Below are positions 55,395-63,317 of a stretch of 64,000 bases of DNA, piece by piece. Location: positions 868,001 through 932,000 of the forward strand of contig NZ_JACTAG010000001.1 in assembly GCF_014763045.1 (NCBI RefSeq), read 5' to 3'. Positions within the stretch are counted from its first letter, which is position 1; each line of letters starts with the position of its first letter. This DNA comes from Sulfitobacter aestuariivivens. Lineage in GTDB: Bacteria; Pseudomonadota; Alphaproteobacteria; Rhodobacterales; Rhodobacteraceae. The notes beneath the pieces were generated by a model. That model had not been told where the DNA came from. It saw only the letters and a program-made list of their open reading frames with translations, and searched no databases. The translations under genes and the position numbers were made by a program.

Positions 55395-55922
55395 TTGGAC
55401 TGGTACCAGACGATCAATGAACACATCGACTTGCGGTCGTTCTCGAACCTGTGGTTCTGGATCGTATTGGGCGTCGTGTGGTCGACCGCCAGCTATTATG
55501 TGCTGGGGGTCCCCTACGACATGGTGCAACGCGCGCGTCGCTTCGGTGGCGATGCGGCGGTCGACCTGGAAGATATGGTACGCATCAACGTGAACCGTCT
55601 GATATATATTGCTCAGGTATCGGGCCTGTGGGTTCTGGGATTTACCTGTTTTGCCTTCACATCGCTCGGACTTTTGGCGATCGCGTATAATGTGGAATTT
55701 GCCCAGGCGTTGATGCTGCTCGCCTTTCCGCTGTCGCTCGTCGGCTTGCTAAGCCTTCGCACGGCGCGCGTGATCCAGACTGAGGAAGCTTCAGGCGAAC
55801 GCCTGCACAAACGCCTGATGCGCCATAGGCTCTACACCCAAATTATCGGCATGATTTCGATCTTCGTGACGGCGATGTGGGGGATGTATCAAAATCTGAC
55901 TCTGGGCTCGCTTGGCGGCTGA
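55395..55922 (+). CDS. Integral membrane protein of unknown function
   Basis: A 175-residue protein with about four hydrophobic helices (FWIVLGVVWSTASYYVLG, LIYIAQVSGLWVLGFTCFAF, ALMLLAFPLSLVGLL, IIGMISIFVTAMWGMY) and a charged cytoplasmic loop (RARRFGGDAAVDLEDMVRIN). I have seen proteins like it carry the database name 'component of SufBCD complex' in Rhodobacterales, but nothing in the sequence supports an iron-sulfur role, so I leave it unnamed. The start is a TTG with GAGG upstream. It is divergent from hemB. Confidence 0.75.
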   Translation: MDWYQTINEHIDLRSFSNLWFWIVLGVVWSTASYYVLGVPYDMVQRARRFGGDAAVDLEDMVRINVNRLIYIAQVSGLWVLGFTCFAFTSLGLLAIAYNVEFAQALMLLAFPLSLVGLLSLRTARVIQTEEASGERLHKRLMRHRLYTQIIGMISIFVTAMWGMYQNLTLGSLGG

Positions 55923-56156
55923 GTAGGTGATCGTCAGATGCTGCCGTTCGGAGAGGGGTTCCAAGTCCAAACCGAAATTTTTGCGTGCCACATAAAGCAG
56001 TTCTATTGACTGGCTCATAGGCTTTCGGTGTGGCAGAAATAGCGTGTCGAGTTCGAAAACCGGATCAGGGCTACGGACGTTACTGGCACGTGGTCTTTTG
56101 CAAGATTTTCTGTATTCGGCTTCGAAGTTAAATTTGTCTTACTTGTGAGGATTGGA

Positions 56157-56582
56157 ATGACCAGAATAGTTGGAAGTATAATTATCCTCGTTGCCCTGGG
56201 GCTTGTCGGATGGATGACATTGGGCACAAGCAGCGCAATGAGCGATGAAGAGGTGGCAGCTTATTTGTCCAGTGAAGCAGATGAAATCAACGTGGCGGAT
56301 GGTATCAAATATGATGACTGGTCACGCCTGACCAAAGCCACGCACGTAGAAAAACAGATCACCATTCGTGGCGAAACCATTCAGGACATGGACCAGTTGG
56401 CCGAAAATTATTTTGCCAGCCGCGAAACGCAGGCAGCAACCAAGCTTTGCAATGACGACGTCGCAAAGGCCGCCCTGTCCGGAGGAGCACGCTACATCTA
56501 CAACTGGTTCAGCGCTGACGGCAAGGAACTTGGCATGGTGCGCGCAGGTGGCGAAACCTGGTGTGCGGATCAGGGTTTTTAA
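56157..56582 (+). CDS. Small exported protein of unknown function
   Basis: A 141-residue protein with an N-terminal signal or anchor helix (VGSIIILVALGLVGWMTLG) and a soluble domain (KYDDWSRLTKATHVEKQITIRGET) with two cysteines (KLCND and WCADQGF) that may be disulfide linked. GAGG is placed six bases before the ATG. No family recognised. The spacer 55923-56156 is lower in GC than neighbours and may hold a promoter; no clear one is marked. Confidence 0.7.
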   Translation: MTRIVGSIIILVALGLVGWMTLGTSSAMSDEEVAAYLSSEADEINVADGIKYDDWSRLTKATHVEKQITIRGETIQDMDQLAENYFASRETQAATKLCNDDVAKAALSGGARYIYNWFSADGKELGMVRAGGETWCADQGF

Positions 56583-56707
56583 AGCATTGGGGCGCGGTGC
56601 GCCGCGCCCAACTCTGCCACAGAACGGGACCGCCCCCGGGCGATGTATCAGTGTTGAATTGAATGAAAGCGCAGGTTTCTGTTGCCAGGTACCTGCAAAC
56701 CCCGCCT

Positions 56708-57080
56708 AACACTGCAAAGCGCTAGGGCTTAATTTTCGGTTTTTCGGACTGCTTACGCAGCCAGAGCTACCGGAGCACGATTGTCATTTGCAATTGTACA
56801 TTTTGTACCGATAACGGTGGTAACTCACCGAGACAAAGCAACACCTTTAGACGTTCGTCGATCCTATTTCGGCCCCATGATCCCCAAATGAAGGATGTTT
56901 GGTGGAGCCGCCGGGTACCGCCCCCGGGTCCGATCCGCTTATTACGAGCGCGTTTATGTCCATAGTCCCGAAGGACACTCCAAATGTAGGGCGTGCTGCC
57001 GGCCATTGCAATGGGTTGCACATCAAAGGCCAAAGGTCAGGATTTCCCGACTGTGCGGCAGGGTTCTGACATGAGAGGGT
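56708..57080 (-). ncRNA. ssrA: Permuted two-piece tmRNA
   Basis: The gene rescues stalled ribosomes and is circularly permuted, as in other alphaproteobacteria. On the minus strand the acceptor piece comes first and ends in CGGCTCC-A-CCA (3' end at 56900); a 23-base spacer follows and the coding piece starts with GGGGCCG at 56876, pairing to it as the 7-bp acceptor stem with the G3-U70 wobble needed by alanyl-tRNA synthetase. The tag frame is 56791-56753: codons for ANDNRAPVALAA and then TAA. The TpsiC arm (CCGGG/CCCGG) and GGATCGACG segment are also present. The outer ends (57080 and 56708) are estimates. Confidence 0.9.
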
Positions 57081-57248
57081 CAACTTGCACACGTCCGCCC
57101 ACCAAATGCCTGGCGCCAACACGAGCGATACCGGCATACGGTGCTGTGAATGTGACGATTGCGGTTTTTAGGGGGTTCTTAAGGGTTATCGGCGCGGCGT
57201 GTGCATTTTGGCAAAGAGCCAGATACGTCTTTCGCATTTCATTCCAGC

Positions 57249-57980
57249 TCACCCTTTGGCGGCACGGGCCGCAAAGACATCCCGCGCGAGGGTCTGCGTT
57301 TCCCGCTCTAGCGCACTGAGCCCCTCTGAAGTCGCATCCCCGTCGCCGTCTTCAAGCGCATCCGCGATCCGTTCATGCAGTGCGATAATCTGCGCGCGGT
57401 CGCGGGCTGTGAAGGTGATCATGTTCATGAGTGGCTGCATGGCCTCTACTGCGCCTGCCAACTGGTAGCTGAGCACAGGATTGCCTGCGCCATCCACGAG
57501 CGCGCGGTGAAAAGTCACGTCAGAGGCGCAAAATGCCTCGTCGGTGAGACCGGGCTGTCCCTGACGATGGATTTCCGCGCGCATCGCCGCCAGATGATCC
57601 GCCGTGCGCCGTTTGGCTGATAGCGGGGCGCAGGCGCGTTCAAGCGAAAACCGCGCCTCACAGGCGGTCTCAAAGCTGACAGCGTTCATCGACAAGAGCA
57701 GAATGGAAGTGGTTATCTGCTGAACCTGCGCGGCCTCAAAGCTGATACGGTTTACAAACGCGCCGCCCGTCGCCCCCCGCTGGGTCCGGATAAGCGACTG
57801 CGCGGCCAGACGCTTGAGCGCCTCGCGCACAGTCGGACGCGAGACGTTGAAATGTTCCGCCAGTTCCGCCTCTGACGGCAGACGTTCATCGACGATAAGC
57901 CGCCCCTCGACGATGGAATCGCGTATCGCGGCGGCAATCTGGGCCGACAAGTCGGCAGGGCTGTCATGATCAATTTTCAT
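57249..57980 (-). CDS. GntR/FadR-type transcriptional regulator (FCD domain)
   Basis: A 243-residue regulator. N-terminal GntR wHTH (AAAIRDSIVEGRLIVDERLPSEAELAEHFNVSRPTVREALKRL), then an all-helical FCD domain (residues ~95-235) with the metal-ligand pattern in DVTFHRALVDGAGNPVL and IALHERIADAL. FCD proteins bind small carboxylates. It is divergent from the DUF2182-dmdA-acuI run with two matching candidate operators in the 90-bp gap, so it likely represses that operon and itself. A role in sensing acrylate or DMSP derivatives is inferred by analogy to the GntR gene next to dmdA in Ruegeria pomeroyi. Confidence 0.9.
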   Translation of the reverse strand: MKIDHDSPADLSAQIAAAIRDSIVEGRLIVDERLPSEAELAEHFNVSRPTVREALKRLAAQSLIRTQRGATGGAFVNRISFEAAQVQQITTSILLLSMNAVSFETACEARFSLERACAPLSAKRRTADHLAAMRAEIHRQGQPGLTDEAFCASDVTFHRALVDGAGNPVLSYQLAGAVEAMQPLMNMITFTARDRAQIIALHERIADALEDGDGDATSEGLSALERETQTLARDVFAARAAKG

Positions 57981-57981
57981 A

Positions 57982-58023
57982 TGTCTTACATTTACTGTTT
58001 GCCCGGAATCTAATTGTCTGACA
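57982..58023. promoter_or_regulatory. Two candidate operators for the GntR/FCD regulator
   Basis: TGTCTTACA (57982-57990) and TGTCTGACA (58015-58023) differ by one base, and both are inverted or near-inverted repeats (TGTC / GACA); the first is extended as ATGT...ACAT. Their spacing is 33 bases, about three helical turns. The pair occupies the 90-bp gap between the regulator and the DUF2182 gene. Confidence 0.5.
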
Positions 58024-58070
58024 TTAAAACTGCAAGAATCGAGTCGTCTGCAAGATAGGACACTTCGCCC

Positions 58071-58856
58071 ATGAACCCTGCACTGCGCTCTACCTGCTGG
58101 CTGGCCTTCTTTGCCGCTGTGCTGAGCGCGTGGTGGATGATGGTCATGATTTCCACGGATATGGACCTTGATTTGCTGGGCCGCCCCGGTGCCATGGGCG
58201 AGATGATGCGGCAGATGGATCCGCGCATGGACATGCGCATGCCCATGGCCGAATTCGGGCCGCTGTTTGTTATGTGGGCAGCGATGATGGCCGCAATGAT
58301 GTTACCAACAATGGTTCCCACGCTACGCAGCTACGAAGACCTGATGGTCAGTGCCAATGGCAGTCGGGCAGGGTGGCTGGGGGTGCTGCTGGGCTATTTC
58401 ATTGTCTGGGTCGCTTTTGCTGCACTGATCGCCGGCGTTCAGCTGGCACTGCTTTTCGGTGGTGTGATCGACATGCTGGGGATCGCCAAATCGCGTTGGT
58501 TTGCGGCAGCGCTGTTGCTGGCAGTTGGCCTTTTTCAGTTTACCCGCGCCAAGGAAATTTGCCACGGCGTCTGCCATTCGCCAATGATGTACTTCATGGG
58601 CAACTGGCGCACCGGCTTTCCGGGCGGGCTGCGCATGGGGCTGGGGTTGGGCGTCTTTTGCGTGGGATGTTGCTGGGGTTTCATGGCGCTGGGGTTTGCC
58701 GGTGGCGTAATGAATCTGGCGTGGATGGGGCTGGCCACACTCTTCATGGTGCTGGAAAAGCTACCTCAAATCGGACATCTTGTGACGAAACCAATGGGGA
58801 TTGCCCTGATCTGCGGCGCGGGCGTCGTGGCGGCATGGCCCCTGATAACAACGTGA
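58071..58856 (+). CDS. DUF2182 Met/Cys-rich membrane protein
   Basis: A 261-residue integral membrane protein with about six helices. It is rich in methionine (for example MRQMDPRMDMRMPM and FVMWAAMMAAMMLPTMVP) and has Cys/His sites (EICHGVCHSPMM and CVGCCWGFM), which match DUF2182 family 'predicted metal-binding' proteins. Copper or another soft metal is plausible, but unproved. It is followed by DUF1326 after 16 bases, a common pair. No Shine-Dalgarno stands out before the ATG. Head gene of the operon-like run. Confidence 0.88.
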   Translation: MNPALRSTCWLAFFAAVLSAWWMMVMISTDMDLDLLGRPGAMGEMMRQMDPRMDMRMPMAEFGPLFVMWAAMMAAMMLPTMVPTLRSYEDLMVSANGSRAGWLGVLLGYFIVWVAFAALIAGVQLALLFGGVIDMLGIAKSRWFAAALLLAVGLFQFTRAKEICHGVCHSPMMYFMGNWRTGFPGGLRMGLGLGVFCVGCCWGFMALGFAGGVMNLAWMGLATLFMVLEKLPQIGHLVTKPMGIALICGAGVVAAWPLITT

Positions 58857-58872
58857 TTTCAGGAGGAACATA

Positions 58873-59583
58873 ATGCCACCCAAAAAGCGCCCCGACGCGG
58901 ATCGCTTGCCGATCTCGCAACGCATCGACAGCCGTATGGAGAACCCGGGCCGTCGTCGAATGAACCCAACGAACTGGGAAATCAAAGGCGAGCTGTTCAT
59001 GAACTGCTCGTGCGAGGTGGTCTGCCCTTGCGGTATTTCGCTTGGCCAGCATCCACCGACCTATGGCTATTGTCAGACTTGGTTTGCCATGCAGATCGAC
59101 GAAGGCAATTTTGAGGGCGAAAGCCTGGACGGCCTGAACGTCGCTCTTTTGATCGACATTCCGGGGCGCATGGCCGAAGGCAACTGGAAAGTTGCCGCCT
59201 ATGTCGATGAAAGTGCAAGTGGCAAAGCGTATAACGGTATACTGCAGATCCTGACGGGTGCCGCTGGCGGCAATACAGGCGTATTCAATTTCCTCGTTTC
59301 TGAGATTTTGGGCGCTGAGCGTGAAAAGGTCATCATCGAACGCGACGGTCGCCGCCGCCGAATCATTGTTGGTCGCAAGATCCAGGGTGAAATTGAGATG
59401 ATTCCCGGGAAAGACCCCGAGACGCCGGTGTCCATGCAAAACACTCAGTACTGGATGGGCCCCACGATCTATCCTGCAGTTGGATTGAAATCCAAGGTGC
59501 GTGATTATGGCCGTGTCTGGGATTTCGAGGGCAAGTCCGGTGATATCATTCCCATTCATTGGGCTGGCCCCGGCCGGATATGA
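58873..59583 (+). CDS. DUF1326-domain Cys-rich protein
   Basis: A 236-residue soluble protein of the DUF1326 family. Near residue 45 it has the cluster NCSCEVVCPCG, and a further Cys in YGYCQTW, typical of the family and suited to binding a metal. The remaining part is beta-rich (VALLIDIPGRMAEGNWKVAAYVDE). It is preceded by AGGAGG and ends in an ATGA overlap with the DinB gene. DUF2182 and DUF1326 are often neighbours in Proteobacteria, suggesting they work together; no reaction is known to me. Confidence 0.88.
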   Translation: MPPKKRPDADRLPISQRIDSRMENPGRRRMNPTNWEIKGELFMNCSCEVVCPCGISLGQHPPTYGYCQTWFAMQIDEGNFEGESLDGLNVALLIDIPGRMAEGNWKVAAYVDESASGKAYNGILQILTGAAGGNTGVFNFLVSEILGAEREKVIIERDGRRRRIIVGRKIQGEIEMIPGKDPETPVSMQNTQYWMGPTIYPAVGLKSKVRDYGRVWDFEGKSGDIIPIHWAGPGRI

Positions 59584-60089
59584 TCACGGCGACGTATGTC
59601 CGGACCATGGCGCGCTATAATGCGTGGCAGAACAGTCAGTTGATGCCGGTTGTTGATGGTATGGATCAGGCGGAACTGGACCGCGACCGCGGTGCCTTCT
59701 TCGGGTCCATCCAAGGCACATTGAGCCATCTGTTGTGGGGGGATCTGTTGTGGATGTCGCGGTTCGATCCGCAGTGTCCCGCGCCCGAAGGGCCATTTGA
59801 CCGCAGCCGCGGCAATTTTCCCACGCGCACCGACTGGCTCTCGGAACGCGCGGCTTGTGACAGCCGCATCCGTCGCTGGGCGGACGCGTTGCAGACGGGT
59901 GACCTTGATGGCGCGGTCAGTTGGTATTCCGAAGCAGCCGGTGAGGACTTTTCCAAGCCCCTGACCGATTGCATCGTTCACGTTTTCAACCACCAGATCC
60001 ATCACCGGGGCCAGGTGCACGCCATGCTGACCGCAGCAGGTCAGAACGCGCCGGTGACCGATCTGCCCTTCATGCCGGAGCACCTTTGA
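59580..60089 (+). CDS. DinB-family protein
   Basis: A 169-residue four-helix-bundle protein. Metal ligands are SHLLWGD (His) and HVFNHQIHHRGQVHAML (HxxxH), the DinB triad. Family members include thiol-dependent S-transferases using bacillithiol or other thiols. Here it overlaps DUF1326 (ATGA) and dmdA (TGATG), so tight coupling with both is clear. Its job in a DMSP operon is unknown. Confidence 0.85.
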   Translation: MITATYVRTMARYNAWQNSQLMPVVDGMDQAELDRDRGAFFGSIQGTLSHLLWGDLLWMSRFDPQCPAPEGPFDRSRGNFPTRTDWLSERAACDSRIRRWADALQTGDLDGAVSWYSEAAGEDFSKPLTDCIVHVFNHQIHHRGQVHAMLTAAGQNAPVTDLPFMPEHL

Positions 60090-61192
60090 TGGCATTGATT
60101 ACCCCCTCCCGCCGTTTGCGTCGCACGCCCTTTTCCGATGGTGTCGAAGCCGCCGGAGTTAAAGCCTATACCGTTTACAACAGGATGTTGCTGCCGACGG
60201 TTTTCGAAAGCGTTCAGGAAGACTACCATCACCTTAAATCCGCCGTGCAGGTATGGGATGTCTCGTGCGAGCGACAGGTTGAAATGCGCGGACCGGACAG
60301 CGCGCGCCTGATGCAGATGCTGACCCCGCGCGACCTGCGCGGCATGTTGCCGGGACGATGCTTTTACGTCCCCATCGTCGATGAGACGGGCGGCATGCTG
60401 AACGATCCGGTCGCGGTAAAATTGGCAGAAGATCGCTGGTGGGTCTCGATCGCAGACAGCGATCTGCTGTTGTGGATCAAGGGGATTGCAAATGGTTACC
60501 GGCTGGATGTGCTGGTGGACGAGCCAGACGTGAGCCCACTGGCTGTGCAGGGACCAAAAGCCGAAGATCTGATGGCGCGTGTATTTGGTGACGCGGTGCG
60601 CGAAGTGCGATTTTTCCGCTTTGGTATGTTTGACTTTCAGGGGCGGTCACTGGTCGTGGCGCGGTCTGGCTATTCGAAACAGGGTGGCTATGAGATCTAT
60701 CTGGAAGGGGGCGATCTTGGGATGCCCCTGTGGAATGCACTCTTCGACGCAGGAGCAGATCTGGATGTGCGGGCGGGCTGTCCTAATGGTATCGAACGCA
60801 TCGAGGGCGGTCTGCTGAGTTACGGCAATGACATGACCGACGACAATACGCCCCACGAATGTGGGCTGGGTCGGTTCTGTGACACGCAGACAGCGATTGG
60901 GTGCATCGGACGGGACGCCTTGCTTCGGGTTGCTAAAGAGGGGCCGGTTCAGCAGATTCGACCACTTGTGATTGACGGCGATCCCCTGCCGGGCAGTGAT
61001 CGGCCCTGGGCGTTGACCGCAGGCGGGCGCAGCGTGGGGCAGGTGACCTCGGCCAATTATTCGCCTGACTTTGAGAGTAACATCGCGATCGGCATGGTGC
61101 GCATGACCCATTGGGACGCGGGCAATTCGATGGAGGTCCACACGCCCGACGGGACGCGTCAGGCGGTTGTACGGGACGCATTCTGGGCGTAA
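60089..61192 (+). CDS. dmdA: DMSP demethylase DmdA
   Basis: A 367-residue member of the GcvT-fold aminomethyltransferase family, and close to DmdA of SAR11 and roseobacters across its length: PSRRLRRTPFSDGVEAAGVK, the WDVSCERQVEMRG start region, GGMLNDPVAVKLAED, and IERIEGGLLSYGND. DmdA moves a methyl group from dimethylsulfoniopropionate to tetrahydrofolate, giving methylmercaptopropionate. GcvT or sarcosine-type relatives are the main alternatives, but the next gene acuI supports dmdA. The ATG shares a base with the DinB stop. Later pathway genes dmdBCD are not in the window. Confidence 0.88.
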   Translation: MALITPSRRLRRTPFSDGVEAAGVKAYTVYNRMLLPTVFESVQEDYHHLKSAVQVWDVSCERQVEMRGPDSARLMQMLTPRDLRGMLPGRCFYVPIVDETGGMLNDPVAVKLAEDRWWVSIADSDLLLWIKGIANGYRLDVLVDEPDVSPLAVQGPKAEDLMARVFGDAVREVRFFRFGMFDFQGRSLVVARSGYSKQGGYEIYLEGGDLGMPLWNALFDAGADLDVRAGCPNGIERIEGGLLSYGNDMTDDNTPHECGLGRFCDTQTAIGCIGRDALLRVAKEGPVQQIRPLVIDGDPLPGSDRPWALTAGGRSVGQVTSANYSPDFESNIAIGMVRMTHWDAGNSMEVHTPDGTRQAVVRDAFWA

Positions 61193-61217
61193 GCGCAGGG
61201 GGAGAACAACGGTTTTT

Positions 61218-61253
61218 CGGGGCGCTGCCCCGGACCCCGAGATATTTGAAAAA
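61218..61253. repeat. GC-rich hairpin element between dmdA and acuI
   Basis: CGGGGC-GCT-GCCCCG hairpin, then GACCCCGAGATATTTGAA, the same plan as the elements at 8585 and 17717 with a different loop. It ends about 18 bases before the acuI start and directly ahead of its ribosome site, so it could weaken or terminate transcription between dmdA and acuI. Confidence 0.6.
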
Positions 61254-61270
61254 GGGTGAAGGAGAAGGTG

Positions 61271-62257
61271 ATGGGATTCAACGCATTGTTGGTGCGCAAG
61301 GACGACGAGGGCAAGACATCCGCGGCGGTGGAGCAGATCACCGAAGACCAGCTTCCTGACGGGGATGTGACTGTCGCGGTTGAGTATTCCACAGTCAACT
61401 ACAAGGATGGACTTTGCCTTGGTCCTGGTGGCGGTTTGGTGCGCAATTATCCGCATGTGCCGGGGATCGATTTTGCAGGGACAGTAGAGGCGTCGAATGA
61501 TGATCGCTATGCGCCAGGCGACAAGGTTGTCCTGACCGGCTGGCGTGTCGGCGAAGCGCATTGGGGAGGCTATGCCCAAAAGGCGCGAGTCAAGGCCGAT
61601 TGGCTGGTTCCACTGCCTGAGGGACTTGATACCCGCTTGGCAATGGCCGTGGGCACGGCCGGATTTACGGCCATGCTCGCGGTGATGGCACTCGAATATC
61701 ACGGCATCAAGGGCGGGCCGGTATTGGTCACCGGAGCGGCCGGTGGAGTAGGCTCAGTCGCTGTAGCGATCCTGTCAGCTCTGGGGCATGAGGTTGCGGG
61801 CGTTACCGGACGACCGGAGACTGCGGATTATCTCAAGAGCCTTGGGGCCAGCCAGATCGTGGCCCGGGAAGACATCAACGAGACGACCAAACGCCCGTTA
61901 GAAGGCGAGACGTGGGGGGGATGTGTGGATGCGGTTGGCGGGCCGATGCTGGCGCGTGTTCTGGGACAGATGGAATACGGCGCCTCTGTCGCTGCCGTTG
62001 GTCTCGCGGGGGGTGCTGGTCTGCCAGCGACAGTTATACCTTTCCTGCTGCGGGGCGTGAACCTGCTCGGCATCGACAGCGTCATGCAGCCCTATGAAAA
62101 CCGGCTGCGCGCCTGGGAACGGATTTCCCAGGATCTGCCGATGGACAAACTCGAAGCCATGGTGCAGCCCGCGACGCTGACGGATCTGCCTAAGTTGGGG
62201 GCGGACATCCTGAAAGGCCAGGTCAAAGGCCGCGTGGTCGTCGACGTCAACGCATGA
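61271..62257 (+). CDS. acuI: Acryloyl-CoA reductase AcuI
   Basis: A 328-residue MDR-superfamily zinc-free oxidoreductase of the YhdH/AcuI group. NADPH site VTGAAGGVGSVAVAIL, substrate-side STVNYKDGLCLG and PGIDFAGTVEASND, and GLAGGAGLPATVIPFLLRGVNLLGIDS near the end. AcuI reduces toxic acryloyl-CoA to propionyl-CoA; in Ruegeria pomeroyi it is cotranscribed with dmdA. AGGAGAAGG precedes the ATG at 61271. It overlaps the next gene by four bases. Confidence 0.92.
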   Translation: MGFNALLVRKDDEGKTSAAVEQITEDQLPDGDVTVAVEYSTVNYKDGLCLGPGGGLVRNYPHVPGIDFAGTVEASNDDRYAPGDKVVLTGWRVGEAHWGGYAQKARVKADWLVPLPEGLDTRLAMAVGTAGFTAMLAVMALEYHGIKGGPVLVTGAAGGVGSVAVAILSALGHEVAGVTGRPETADYLKSLGASQIVAREDINETTKRPLEGETWGGCVDAVGGPMLARVLGQMEYGASVAAVGLAGGAGLPATVIPFLLRGVNLLGIDSVMQPYENRLRAWERISQDLPMDKLEAMVQPATLTDLPKLGADILKGQVKGRVVVDVNA

Positions 62258-62742
62258 TTGCGCGCGCTGTCCCCGTGCCCCTCGATGCGCTCTTGCAGCG
62301 CTATGTGGGAAACGGGGATACCTATACCGATGCCTTTGAAGTGATGTCGCCCTATGCGGTTGATCTGGAGGCCTTTATCGAGGCCTTTTATACCACCTGG
62401 CTGTTCCGGCTGGAGCGGTGGGTGCTGACGCTGACCCTGCGGAGACGGATCAGAGACAGCGATGTCGTTGCATTGGCATCAGGGGCCGACCGTTTCGCAG
62501 CTTGGCGTGTAGAAGCGCGGGAGGCCGGGCAGATCCTGCTTTGCGATCACTCCGGTGCCACGCGGTCCTGGCTTGCGGTCTCGCCAAAGGATGGTGGGGC
62601 GACACGCCTGATTTTCGGATCAGCGGTGGTCGCCGCCGAAGGAAAAGGTTTGGGCCGTCTCGTTTGGCTGCTGATCCCGCTACACCGCTTGTATGCGCGC
62701 GCCCTTTTGCGGCTGGCCGAGCAGCGCTTGCGCTTTACCTGA
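62254..62742 (+). CDS. Hypothetical protein in the dmdA-acuI run
   Basis: A 162-residue protein (DAFEVMSPYAVDLEAFIEAFYT...RIRDSDVVALASGADRFAAWRV...RSWLAVSPKDGGATRLIFGSA). The overall look is DUF2867-like, small polyketide-cyclase/SRPBCC-type, but I cannot name the family with confidence. ATG overlaps the acuI stop (ATGA), so it is coupled. No signal peptide; a C-terminal amphipathic or weakly hydrophobic segment (LGRLVWLLIPLHRLYARALL) could touch the membrane. Confidence 0.7.
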   Translation: MIARAVPVPLDALLQRYVGNGDTYTDAFEVMSPYAVDLEAFIEAFYTTWLFRLERWVLTLTLRRRIRDSDVVALASGADRFAAWRVEAREAGQILLCDHSGATRSWLAVSPKDGGATRLIFGSAVVAAEGKGLGRLVWLLIPLHRLYARALLRLAEQRLRFT

Positions 62743-62782
62743 TCGCGGCCTTATCTATCGACACGATGCAAGGAGAGCACCG

Positions 62783-63202
62783 ATGCCTGCCTACGATGAT
62801 GACAATATCTTTGCCAAGATCCTGCGCGGTGAGATTCCCAGTTTCAAAGTCTACGAAGACGATGACACCTTTTGTTTCATGGACATCATGCCGCGTACCG
62901 ATGGCCATTGTCTGGTGATCCCCAAGACACCTTGTCGCAATATTCTGGACGCCACGCCCGCGCAGCTAGCCGCGTGCATGGCAACGGTCAGCAAGGTCGC
63001 CAACGCCGCAAAGGCTGCGTTCGGGGCAGACGGAATAACGTTACAGCAGTTCAGCGAGGCCGCGGGCGGGCAGGAGGTGTTTCACCTGCACTTTCACATT
63101 CATCCGCGTCACGAGGGTGTGCCCATGCGGGCCCCAGGCACCATGGGTGATATGGACACGATCAAGGATCACGCAGCGCAGATTGCCGCGGCAATCTCTT
63201 AG
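62783..63202 (+). CDS. HIT-family nucleotide-binding protein
   Basis: A 139-residue HINT-type protein. FAKILRGEIPSFKVYEDDD starts the fold and HLHFHIHPR is the catalytic histidine triad. Members hydrolyse nucleotide phosphoramidates. AGGAGAG precedes the ATG at 62783, 40 bases after the previous gene; it is the last gene of the run and is followed by a bidirectional terminator. Confidence 0.93.
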   Translation: MPAYDDDNIFAKILRGEIPSFKVYEDDDTFCFMDIMPRTDGHCLVIPKTPCRNILDATPAQLAACMATVSKVANAAKAAFGADGITLQQFSEAAGGQEVFHLHFHIHPRHEGVPMRAPGTMGDMDTIKDHAAQIAAAIS

Positions 63203-63260
63203 GAACGTCTTTGCACCTGAGCGCGCAGTGCGGCCAGAAAAGACCAGACAGCAGTGTGTG

Positions 63261-63297
63261 AAAAAAAGTCGGCGCCCGGTTCCCCGGACGCCGTTTT
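63261..63297. terminator. Bidirectional terminator between HIT and BCCT genes
   Basis: CGGCGCCCGG (63270-63279) pairs with CCGGACGCCG (63284-63293), one mismatch, loop TTCC. TTTT follows on the plus strand; on the minus strand AC and seven Ts (63267-63261) follow, serving the convergent BCCT gene. Confidence 0.8.
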
Positions 63298-63317
63298 ACC
63301 TTCAAAAGCTTGCCTGA

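Noticed and set aside
55791-56018. 75-aa minus-strand frame beginning MSQSIELLYVARKNFG
   Set aside because: Much of it is antisense to the membrane-protein gene at 55395 and the hydrophobic helix there explains it; only the first 30 residues look protein-like.
58744-59559. 271-aa frame antisense to DUF1326
   Set aside because: Shadow; the plus-strand gene has a strong ribosome site and known domain.
60647-61702. 351-aa frame antisense to dmdA and acuI
   Set aside because: It spans two genes and the GC hairpin element; no family features.
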